NCBI GenBank assembly: GCA_947072805.1 | Contig: CAMTJK010000027.1 | Coordinates: forward strand, 1 to 20,437 | Reading direction: 5' to 3' | From: an uncultured Prevotella sp. | GTDB lineage: Bacteria > Bacteroidota > Bacteroidia > Bacteroidales > Bacteroidaceae | Length of the DNA stretch: 20,437 nucleotides | Part shown: positions 6,363 through 13,411 of the stretch, one piece after another | Layout: each line of letters starts with the position of its first letter | Numbering within the stretch: the stretch's first letter is position 1 | Position numbers and translations under genes: made by a program | The notes under the pieces: model-generated | The model's input: only the letters and a program-made list of their open reading frames with translations | What the model was told of the DNA's origin: nothing | The model's database searches: none

Positions 6363-7292
6363 ATGAAAATGATTACTGTTCTCGGACCTACGGCTTGCGG
6401 CAAGACATCGTTGGCGACTGCCTTGGCTGCTGCAATGGACGGAGAGATAATAAGCGCCGACTCTAGACAAGTGTACAGAAGGATGGATATAGGTACAGGC
6501 AAGGACATAGCCGACTATACTATCGGAGGAAGGCAGATACCTTATCATTTGATTGATATAGCGGAACCCGGCACAAAATATAATCTCTTCAGATATCAGC
6601 ATGATTTCCGCCGTGCGTACGATGATATAAGGGCAAGAGGTAAGCAACCGATACTGTGCGGAGGTACGGGACTATATATAGAGGCGGTGCTAAGTGGTTA
6701 CAGACTTGCATCGGTACCGGAGAACAAACAGCTGCGGGCTACTCTTGAGGGAAAATCGCTTGAAGAACTTACTGCCATGCTTGAAGAACTGAAACGTCGC
6801 AATGGCTCAAACATGCACAACAGGACAGACGTGGATACTGCCAAACGGGCAATAAGGGCAATAGAGATAGAGACATTTAACGGTGAGCATCCCACGGTGG
6901 CTGCCGATACGCCGCCGATAGACTCTATAATAATAGGTATAGAGATAAGCAGATACGAACGCAGAAAACGTATCACCGAACGTTTGAAGCAAAGACTTGA
7001 AGACGGTATGGTGGAGGAAATACGACAACTGCTCGACAGCGGCATCGCGGCGGAAGACCTCATATATTACGGTTTGGAATATAAGTATGTGACGGAATAT
7101 GTGATAGGACGCACGACGCGCGAAGAAATGTTCGGACTTCTGGAAACGGCCATACACCAGTTTGCAAAAAGACAAATGACATGGTTCCGGGGAATGGAAC
7201 GCCGTGGATTTAAAATAAATTGGATAGAAGCATCGGTGCCGACAGCCGAAAAAGTGGAGACTGTAAGGCAGATGATGCTTGCATACAGATGA
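6363..7292 (+). CDS. miaA: tRNA dimethylallyltransferase (IPP transferase)
   Basis: A cytoplasmic enzyme that adds the dimethylallyl group from DMAPP to N6 of adenine 37 in tRNAs reading UNN codons, which steadies codon-anticodon pairing. The 309-residue protein has the P-loop GPTACGKTSLA (residues 8-18), the EIISADSRQVYRRMDIGTGK motif in which the Asp-Ser acts in catalysis, PYHLIDIAEPG, and the GGTGLYIEAVLSG substrate motif. The tail AIHQFAKRQMTWFRG is the usual C-terminal signature. The form DIGTGKDIADY is the variant I associate with one of the two MiaA paralogues of Bacteroidales, so a second copy may exist elsewhere. ATGs at 6363 and 6369 are both possible starts. A lipid-kinase gene follows after 64 bp with no terminator seen between them, so the two are probably cotranscribed. 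Confidence 0.96.
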   Translation: MKMITVLGPTACGKTSLATALAAAMDGEIISADSRQVYRRMDIGTGKDIADYTIGGRQIPYHLIDIAEPGTKYNLFRYQHDFRRAYDDIRARGKQPILCGGTGLYIEAVLSGYRLASVPENKQLRATLEGKSLEELTAMLEELKRRNGSNMHNRTDVDTAKRAIRAIEIETFNGEHPTVAADTPPIDSIIIGIEISRYERRKRITERLKQRLEDGMVEEIRQLLDSGIAAEDLIYYGLEYKYVTEYVIGRTTREEMFGLLETAIHQFAKRQMTWFRGMERRGFKINWIEASVPTAEKVETVRQMMLAYR

Positions 7293-7356
7293 CAACGCAG
7301 CTCGGACAGCCGAGCATCGATATAAGGCAGATTGTGTCATAAAACAAAAACACATT

Positions 7357-8292
7357 ATGGCTATAGAAACAACGAGATGGGGAATACTCTACTGCCCGAA
7401 ATCGGGAGTGGGACGTGGCAGAAAACAATGGGCGAAAATTCAAAAGGCACTTGACGAACGTGGGGTGCAGTATGATTTCGTCCAGAGTGAGAATAGCAAC
7501 AGCGTAGACAGGTTGATGCGTATGCTGATAAATAACGGATATAAGACGATAATAATAGCCGGTGGCGATTCTGCACTTAACGATGCGGTAAACTGCATGA
7601 TGTCGGTAGAAAAGAGAGTGCGCGACGAGGTGGTGCTCGGAGTAATACCAAACGGTTTTCTGAATGACTTTGCCCGTTTTTGGAACTACAAGGAAAGTGA
7701 AGTGCAACAGACGGTAGACTGGCTGCTGAAACGCAGAGTGAGAAAAATTGATTTGGGCTGCATAAGATACATAAACAAGAATAACGAAAAATGCCATCGC
7801 TATTTTATAAATTGTGTAAACATAGGGCTGATTGCTGATATTATGAACACCCGACGCCAGGCACGAAGCATATTAGGCTCACGCACATTGTCGTTTGTTA
7901 TTTCACTGGTTCTCATGCTGTTCCATAGACTTGAGTACAAGATGGCCCTGAAAATCAATACGGATGAAATCAGACGCAAGGTGATGACGGTATGTGTGGG
8001 AAGCGGTCCCGGATACGGACAGACCCCAAATGCCGTGCCGTACAACGGAATGCTTGATGTATCGGTGGTGTATAACCCCAAGGTAGCCCAACTGTTTGCG
8101 GGACTGTGGCTGCTTGTTTCGGGAAGATTTCTGAATCATCGCAGCGTCCATCCGTATCGTACAACGGAAGTGCAGGTGGCAGACGCGCCTCATGCTATGG
8201 TAAGCGTTGATGGCAGGCTAATCAGTACTCCGGTAGGTATATATAATATAAGGGTAGAGAAGGAAATCATAAATTTCCTTATTCCCGATTGA
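7357..8292 (+). CDS. Diacylglycerol kinase-like lipid kinase (DAGK/YegS/LCB5 family)
   Basis: Probable cytoplasmic or membrane-associated kinase that phosphorylates diacylglycerol or a related lipid, possibly a sphingoid base given that Bacteroidales make sphingolipids. The ATG at 7357 gives 311 residues, usual for the family, and starts right before the family beta-strand WGILYCPKSGVGRG; the open frame to 7279 overlaps the miaA end and has no homology. The nucleotide-binding region is at IIIAGGDSALNDAVN (66-79) and the second motif at GVIPNGFLNDFAR (95-107). Both differ from the usual GGDGT and GTGNDFAR: Gly72 is Ser and the TG pair is FL. The C-terminal beta-sandwich (VQVADAPHAMVSVDG, PVGIYNIRV) is complete. 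It may be an active clade-specific form or a weakened kinase. It follows miaA by 64 bp. Confidence 0.82.
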   Translation: MAIETTRWGILYCPKSGVGRGRKQWAKIQKALDERGVQYDFVQSENSNSVDRLMRMLINNGYKTIIIAGGDSALNDAVNCMMSVEKRVRDEVVLGVIPNGFLNDFARFWNYKESEVQQTVDWLLKRRVRKIDLGCIRYINKNNEKCHRYFINCVNIGLIADIMNTRRQARSILGSRTLSFVISLVLMLFHRLEYKMALKINTDEIRRKVMTVCVGSGPGYGQTPNAVPYNGMLDVSVVYNPKVAQLFAGLWLLVSGRFLNHRSVHPYRTTEVQVADAPHAMVSVDGRLISTPVGIYNIRVEKEIINFLIPD

Positions 8293-8309
8293 CAGAGCGA
8301 AAGGCTCTG
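8293..8309 (+). other. Small hairpin just after the lipid-kinase stop
   Basis: CAGAGC (8293-8298) pairs with GCTCTG (8304-8309) around a 5-nt loop. No T-run follows, so terminator function is doubtful. Confidence 0.3.
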
Positions 8310-8399
8310 CCTGTAACAGCAAGTGCTTTTCTCTGATACGACACAATATAATAATCATCACGGAAAACAACTGTCGTTTAGGGAAATGCGTTTTGAGGC

Positions 8400-8419
8400 A
8401 ACGCAAAATATGCGTTTTT
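8400..8419 (+). terminator. Possible weak terminator of the miaA/lipid-kinase unit
   Basis: AACGCA (8400-8405) and TGCGTT (8411-8416) form a 6-bp stem followed by TTT. An earlier GCGTT (8388-8392) could pair with the same AACGC, giving a competing hairpin. It lies between the lipid kinase and the next promoter, where a terminator is expected. Confidence 0.35.
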
Positions 8420-8440
8420 ATAAAATAATCAGACTTTTCT

Positions 8441-8471
8441 TTTGTTGTAAAATTAAAAATCACTAATTTTG
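8441..8471 (+). promoter_or_regulatory. Consensus promoter of the glycogen operon
   Basis: TTTG (8441-8444), a 19-bp spacer and TAATTTTG (8464-8471) match the Bacteroidetes consensus exactly. The leader is about 80 nt to the ATG at 8561, which has a TAAGGA ribosome-binding site at 8552-8557. Confidence 0.8.
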
Positions 8472-8560
8472 GGAAATGAATGTAAGACTGTGAAGAGTGG
8501 TCGTACAACCTTAAAGAAAAATACGAGACTAATGAATTAAAAACCTTAATATAAGGAACT

Positions 8561-10510
8561 ATGAGTTATTTACGATTTGAAAAAGCTGTAATGACAAACC
8601 TGGAGGAGTCGCTCCGACGTGAATTACTGCGTACAAACCGTTCTGGCGCATATTCATGTTCTACAATTGTGGATTGCAATACGCGCAAGTATCACGGTTT
8701 GTTGGTTGTTCCTGTACCGGAGCTTGACGACGACAATCATGTTCTGCTTTCATCACTCGATGTGACGGTTGTGCAGCATGGAGCTGAATTTAACCTCGGT
8801 TTGCATAAATACCAGGGAAACAATTACAGTCCCAAAGGTCACAAGTACATCAGAGAATTTGATTGTGACAAGGTTCCCACAACTCTTTATCGTGTTGGTG
8901 GCGTGCTCTTGAAAAAGGAAGTGGTATTTCAGCATTATGAAGACCGAATCCTTATTCGTTACACTTTGGTCGATGCCCATTCGGCAACGACGCTGCGTTT
9001 CCGTCCGTTCCTTGCTTTCAGAAGTGTGAGACAGTTTACTCACGAGAATTCTACTGCAAGCAGAGAATACAATATCATTGAAAATGGAGTAAAGACATGT
9101 ATGTATGCCGGATATCCGGAATTGTACATGCAGTTCAGCAAGAAAAATGAATTCATATTCCAACCAGATTGGTATCGCGGTGTCGAATATCCCAAGGAGC
9201 AGGAACGAGGCTATGCTTCGAATGAAGACCTCTATGTTCCCGGATATTTTGAAATGCCTATAAAGAAAGGTGAAAGCGTGGTCTTCTCTGCTTCTACATC
9301 CTCTATTCGTGTAAGTGGATTGAAAACTCTGTTTGAAAAAGAAGTGGAGGAACGTGCACCACGTGACAACTTTTTCCATTGCTTGGTAAATGCTGCTCAC
9401 CAGTTCCATAAACATGAGAAAAATGACGACCGCTATTTGCTTTCTGGATATCCTTGGTTTAGGAGCCGTGCGAGAGATACGTTCGTATCTTTGCCCGGAC
9501 TGACCCTTGCCATAGACGAGCAGGATTATTTTGAACTCGTAATGAAGACGGCGGCAAAAGGTCTTCGGGAATTTATGGCAGACAAGCCGCTGACTGTTCA
9601 TATTTCGGAAATTGAGCAGCCTGATGTACCTCTATGGGCGGTTTGGGCTATACAGCAGTATGCCAAATCGGCAGGAAATGAAAAGTGTATATCAAACTAT
9701 GGTGACCTGTTGCGTGAGATAATGGAATATATTATAGATGGAGGTCATCCTAATCTGCGTCTTGATGAGAACGGCTTGCTGTACACAAATGGCAGAGACA
9801 GGGCTGTGACATGGATGAATTCTACCGCCAACGGACGTCCCGTAGTGCCACGCACCGGATATATTGTTGAATTCAATGCATTGTGGTATAATGCACTAAT
9901 GTTCTGTTCTGCTATAGAAAAGGAACGTGGAAACGAAGAGCTTGCTTCTAAATTGGAGAGCGTGGCAGAACAGACAAAGGTATCGTTCGTCGACACATTC
10001 CTGAACGAGTACGGATATCTGCTTGATTATGTTGATGGCGATATGATGGATTGGAGCGTACGCCCGAACATGATTTTTGCCGTTGCATTCGATTATTCGC
10101 CTCTTACACAAGACCAAAAGAAAGGAGTCCTTGATGTTTGTACACGTGAACTGCTCACTCCTAAGGGGCTTCGTTCGTTATCGCCAAAGAGCGGTGGATA
10201 TAATCCTATGTATGTCGGACCTCAGACACAGCGTGACTATGCGTATCATCAAGGAACAGCATGGCCTTGGCTCGGCGGATTCTATATGGAGGCTTGCCTT
10301 AAACTTTACAAGCGTACACGTTTGCATTTCATAGAAAGACAGATGGTGGGATATGAGGATGAAATGAACTATCATGCTCTTGGAACCATCTCCGAACTGT
10401 TCGACGGTAACCCTCCGTTCCATGGACGTGGTGGAATGTCGTTCGCCATGAATGTAGCGGAAGTGTTGCGTACGCTGAAATTACTTGAAAAATACACTTA
10501 TCAGAAATAG
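8561..10510 (+). CDS. Glycogen debranching enzyme (amylo-alpha-1,6-glucosidase, GH133-type)
   Basis: A cytoplasmic enzyme expected to hydrolyse alpha-1,6 branch points of glycogen or related alpha-glucans. It has 649 residues. The N-terminal domain (about 1-270) begins with the family pattern RELLRTNRSGAYSCSTIVDC and TRKYHGLLV. A catalytic (alpha/alpha)6 barrel follows from about 290, with SGYPWFRSRARDTFVSLPGL, DVPLWAVWAIQQ, TWMNSTANGRPVVPRTGY, VEFNALWYNAL, GTAWPWLGGFYMEA and GTISELFDGNPPF; these hold the conserved Asp and Glu residues of the active site. The usual WMDA-type motif reads WMNS here; I believe this may be normal in this phylum but cannot check. It is the first gene of an operon with a GT4 synthase 14 bp downstream and a GH57 protein after it, the standard Bacteroidales glycogen/alpha-glucan set. 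Confidence 0.92.
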   Translation: MSYLRFEKAVMTNLEESLRRELLRTNRSGAYSCSTIVDCNTRKYHGLLVVPVPELDDDNHVLLSSLDVTVVQHGAEFNLGLHKYQGNNYSPKGHKYIREFDCDKVPTTLYRVGGVLLKKEVVFQHYEDRILIRYTLVDAHSATTLRFRPFLAFRSVRQFTHENSTASREYNIIENGVKTCMYAGYPELYMQFSKKNEFIFQPDWYRGVEYPKEQERGYASNEDLYVPGYFEMPIKKGESVVFSASTSSIRVSGLKTLFEKEVEERAPRDNFFHCLVNAAHQFHKHEKNDDRYLLSGYPWFRSRARDTFVSLPGLTLAIDEQDYFELVMKTAAKGLREFMADKPLTVHISEIEQPDVPLWAVWAIQQYAKSAGNEKCISNYGDLLREIMEYIIDGGHPNLRLDENGLLYTNGRDRAVTWMNSTANGRPVVPRTGYIVEFNALWYNALMFCSAIEKERGNEELASKLESVAEQTKVSFVDTFLNEYGYLLDYVDGDMMDWSVRPNMIFAVAFDYSPLTQDQKKGVLDVCTRELLTPKGLRSLSPKSGGYNPMYVGPQTQRDYAYHQGTAWPWLGGFYMEACLKLYKRTRLHFIERQMVGYEDEMNYHALGTISELFDGNPPFHGRGGMSFAMNVAEVLRTLKLLEKYTYQK

Positions 10511-10512
10511 GA

Positions 10513-10517
10513 GGAGG
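10513..10517 (+). promoter_or_regulatory. Strong Shine-Dalgarno site for the GT4 gene
   Basis: GGAGG sits seven bases before the ATG at 10525, directly after the debranching-enzyme stop. Such full SD sites are uncommon in Bacteroidetes and in this window, suggesting efficient re-initiation within the operon. Confidence 0.6.
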
Positions 10518-10524
10518 ATAGACA

Positions 10525-11793
10525 ATGAAAGTATTAATGTTTGGATGGGAGTACCCTCCTCATGTTTACGGTGGACTCGCAACCGCAAACTATGGCATAA
10601 CAGAGGGCTTGCATGCTCAAGGAGACCTCGATATTACTTTGTGTCTGCCCAAGCCTTGGGGTGACGAAGACCGCAGTGCAGCCAATATAGTGGCTATGAA
10701 TGCTGTGCCAATAGCATGGCGTGATGTTGATTACGAGTATGTCAGAAATCGTGTCGGCAATATAATGTCGCCCGAATTGTACTATCGTCTGCGTGATCAT
10801 ATCTATGCTGACTTCAATTATATGAATGTCAATGATCTCGGATGTATGGAATTCGCAGGTGGATATCCTTCAAATTTGCACGAAGAGATAAACAACTACT
10901 CAATAATTGCCGGAGTCGTTGCACGTACGGAAGAATTTGATATCATTCATGCTCACGATTGGCTGACTTATCCGGCGGGCATTCATGCAAAGCAGGTGAG
11001 TGGTAAACCGCTTTGCATTCATGTGCATGCCACTGACTTCGACCGCAGCCGCGGTAAAGTTAATCCGACGGTTTATTCTATTGAAAAGAATGGAATGGAT
11101 TGGGCTGACTGTATTATGTGTGTGAGCGAGCTCACTCGTCAGACGGTCATTAACCAGTATCATCAGGACCCGCGAAAGTGCTTTACTGTTCACAATGCCG
11201 TTTATCCGTTGAAGCCGGAGTTTGACGCTATTCCACGCCCGGATCACACAGGAAAGGACAAAGTCGTTACTTTCTTGGGACGAATAACAATGCAGAAGGG
11301 ACCTGAATATTTTGTTGAAGCTGCAAATATGGTGCTTCACAGAACCCGTAACGTGCGTTTCTGCATGGCTGGTTCCGGTGATATGATGAATGCCATGATA
11401 TATCTTGCTGCTGAAAGAGGCATTGCCGATCGCTTCCACTTCCCCGGATTTATGCGTGGAAAGCAGGTTTATGAATGCCTGAAAGACTCTGATGTATATG
11501 TGATGCCATCGGTAAGTGAACCGTTCGGTATTTCTCCGTTGGAGGCAATGCAGTGCGGAACACCGTCTATTATATCTAAACAGAGCGGCTGTGCAGAGAT
11601 TTTGACCAACTGTATAAAGGTTGATTATTGGGATATCCACGCCTTGGCAGACGCCATTTACTCGATATGTGCCAATGATAGTCTTTTCCATTATCTGCAG
11701 GATGAGGGAAAGAAGGAGGTAGATCAGATTACATGGGAGAAGGTAGGTCTGTGGATCCGTGAACTGTATGAGCGCACGCTTGGCTGGAGATAA
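10525..11793 (+). CDS. GT4-family glycosyltransferase, glycogen synthase-like
   Basis: Probable cytoplasmic enzyme that elongates alpha-1,4-glucan from a nucleotide-glucose donor. It has 422 residues with a GT-B fold. The N-terminal domain opens with MKVLMFGWEYPPHVYGGLA, the glycine-rich acceptor loop typical of glycogen synthase-like GT4 proteins, and has IIHAHDWLTYPAG at about 140-152. The C-terminal domain starts at about residue 245 (VVTFLGRITMQKGPEYF) and carries the donor-binding motif EPFGISPLEAMQCGTP with the paired glutamates (E-x7-E). The last helix returns to the N-domain (WIRELYERTLGW). It is shorter than GT5 GlgA enzymes. Its place between a debranching enzyme and a GH57 protein supports a glycogen role, but another alpha-glucan product cannot be excluded. 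It is translated from a strong SD site 14 bp after the previous gene. Confidence 0.88.
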   Translation: MKVLMFGWEYPPHVYGGLATANYGITEGLHAQGDLDITLCLPKPWGDEDRSAANIVAMNAVPIAWRDVDYEYVRNRVGNIMSPELYYRLRDHIYADFNYMNVNDLGCMEFAGGYPSNLHEEINNYSIIAGVVARTEEFDIIHAHDWLTYPAGIHAKQVSGKPLCIHVHATDFDRSRGKVNPTVYSIEKNGMDWADCIMCVSELTRQTVINQYHQDPRKCFTVHNAVYPLKPEFDAIPRPDHTGKDKVVTFLGRITMQKGPEYFVEAANMVLHRTRNVRFCMAGSGDMMNAMIYLAAERGIADRFHFPGFMRGKQVYECLKDSDVYVMPSVSEPFGISPLEAMQCGTPSIISKQSGCAEILTNCIKVDYWDIHALADAIYSICANDSLFHYLQDEGKKEVDQITWEKVGLWIRELYERTLGWR

Positions 11794-11811
11794 CCGTCTG
11801 TTTATGGGTAT

Positions 11812-11829
11812 GCGCAAATGATGCGCTTT
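11812..11829 (+). other. Small hairpin between the GT4 and GH57 genes
   Basis: GCGCA (11812-11816) and TGCGC (11822-11826) pair around a 5-nt loop and are followed by TTT. It could reduce read-through into the GH57 gene, but the stem is short and no promoter box is seen downstream. Confidence 0.3.
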
Positions 11830-11875
11830 CCGCAAAATCAGTCCAAATTAAGTAAACAATAAAAACTTTAAGACA

Positions 11876-13282
11876 ATGAAAACAATATGTCTATATTTTG
11901 AGATACATCAGATAATTCATCTCAAACGATATCGTTTCTTCGACATCGGAACCGACCATTATTACTATGACGACTACGAGAACGAGCGTAGTATTAGCGA
12001 TATAGCAGAGCGTTCATACATGCCGGCGCTCAATGCTTTGCTTGAAATGATAAAGGAGAACGACCGATATTTCAAGGTGGCATTCTCTCTTTCGGGTGTT
12101 GGTATTGAGCAATTGGAAATGCATGCGCCTCAGGTTTTGGAAAAGCTACAGCAGTTGAATGAGACAGGATGTGTGGAATTCCTTGCCGAACCATATTCTC
12201 ACGGTTTGTCTTCCTTGGCAAATGAGGAGACTTTTGCAGCTGATGTAAAGAAACAGTGTGAGAAGATTGAGGAGTATTTCGGAAAGAAACCTACTGTATT
12301 GCGCAATTCTTCTCTCATTTATAGCGATGATATTGGTGCACAGGTAGCTGCAATGGGTTTCTCCGGCATGCTTACCGAGGGAGCTAAACACGTGCTTGGA
12401 TGGAAGTCGCCGCATTACGTTTACAATTGTAATATGGCTCCTAATCTCAAACTTCTTCTTCGTGATGTGGAGTTAAGCGATGACATTTCGTTGCGCTTCA
12501 ATAACAGTGATTGGGCTGGATATCCGTTATTTGCCGATACATATATCAATCGTATTGCATCTTTGCCACAGGAAGAGCAGATTATAAATATCTTCATGGA
12601 GCTTTCAGCTTTAGGTATTGCCCAACCTCTGTCATCCAATATCCTTGAGTTTATAAAGGCGTTGCCCGGATGCGCGAAAGAGAAAGATATAGTATTCGCA
12701 ACTCCTACGGAGATATGCAAGATGACGAAGAGTGTAGGAAATCTTGACGTTCCCGATACTTTGTCATGGGTAGATGAGGAGCGCGATGTAAGCTGCTGGC
12801 TTGGAAATGCCATGCAACGTGAAGCCTTCCAGAAACTTTATAGTGTTGCCGATCGCGTGAGAATAGCTGCTGATCCGCGCATTAGTCAAGATTGGGATTA
12901 TCTGCAGGCAAGCAATAACTTCCGTTTCATGACTACGAAGCCTTCTAATGTCGGTCTCGACCGTGGAATTTACAGCGATCCTTTCGACGCTTTCACAAAC
13001 TACATGAACATTCTCGGTGATTTCATCAATCGCGTGAACAGTCTTTATCCTGAAGATATAGACAATGAAGAGCTCAACAGCCTTCTCACCGTTATAAGAA
13101 ACCAGGGCGATGAGATTGAAATGAAAAACAAGGAAATCAACCGATTGCAGACCAAGCTTGAGAAGATGCAAGCTGCTGAAGACAAGTTGAAGGCAAAAGT
13201 AGACAAGGCAGTAAAGAAGCCTGTAGCCCGCAAACCCGCTGCCAAGAAAGCCGAGACAGCGGAAAAACCGGCTGGAGAATAG
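11876..13282 (+). CDS. GH57 alpha-amylase-like protein with degenerate active-site motifs
   Basis: A cytoplasmic GH57-fold protein of 468 residues. Functional relatives cut or transfer alpha-1,4-glucans. Conserved parts are LKRYRFFDIG and DHYYYDDY (16-34), SGVGIEQLE (73-81), GFSGMLTEGAKHVLGW with the likely nucleophile Glu168, SWVDEERDVSCWLGNAMQ, and DAFTNYMNILGDF. From memory, active Bacteroidales members have HQPFR at the start and MDYETFGEHQ for the acid/base region. Here these read HQIIH (11-15) and MELSALGIAQ (241-250), aligned without gaps, so the acid/base Asp is replaced by Glu242 and its surroundings are lost. GH57 amylase-like homologues with incomplete catalytic machinery have been described in Bacteroidetes. 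Residues about 395-440 form a coiled coil, followed by a Lys/Ala-rich tail. It is the last operon gene, 82 bp after GT4. Probably catalytically weak or inactive. Confidence 0.85.
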   Translation: MKTICLYFEIHQIIHLKRYRFFDIGTDHYYYDDYENERSISDIAERSYMPALNALLEMIKENDRYFKVAFSLSGVGIEQLEMHAPQVLEKLQQLNETGCVEFLAEPYSHGLSSLANEETFAADVKKQCEKIEEYFGKKPTVLRNSSLIYSDDIGAQVAAMGFSGMLTEGAKHVLGWKSPHYVYNCNMAPNLKLLLRDVELSDDISLRFNNSDWAGYPLFADTYINRIASLPQEEQIINIFMELSALGIAQPLSSNILEFIKALPGCAKEKDIVFATPTEICKMTKSVGNLDVPDTLSWVDEERDVSCWLGNAMQREAFQKLYSVADRVRIAADPRISQDWDYLQASNNFRFMTTKPSNVGLDRGIYSDPFDAFTNYMNILGDFINRVNSLYPEDIDNEELNSLLTVIRNQGDEIEMKNKEINRLQTKLEKMQAAEDKLKAKVDKAVKKPVARKPAAKKAETAEKPAGE

Positions 13283-13310
13283 TATTTTCACAGTAGATAA
13301 CCATTAGGTC

Positions 13311-13342
13311 GTGGAGACAGTCACTTACTGTCTCCACCTTTT
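13311..13342 (+). terminator. Strong terminator of the glycogen operon
   Basis: A perfect 11-bp stem, GTGGAGACAGT (13311-13321) and ACTGTCTCCAC (13327-13337), has a 5-nt loop and is followed by CTTTTTG. It isolates the operon from the regulator gene downstream. Confidence 0.93.
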
Positions 13343-13354
13343 TGTATATATATA

Positions 13355-13385
13355 TTTGGCGAATTTATTTTTTTTAGTAATTTTG
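13355..13385 (+). promoter_or_regulatory. Consensus promoter of the HTCS gene
   Basis: TTTG (13355-13358), a 19-bp spacer and TAATTTTG (13378-13385) match the Bacteroidetes consensus exactly. The leader is about 20 nt to the ATG at 13412. Confidence 0.8.
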
Positions 13386-13411
13386 CAATAAGCCTTATCA
13401 ACACGTATGAA

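Noticed and set aside
8753..9601. Open frame of 282 codons on the minus strand
   Set aside because: Antisense to the debranching enzyme; no recognisable protein features.
10900..11835. Open frame of 311 codons on the minus strand
   Set aside because: Antisense shadow of the GT4 gene; the plus-strand frame carries all GT4 motifs.
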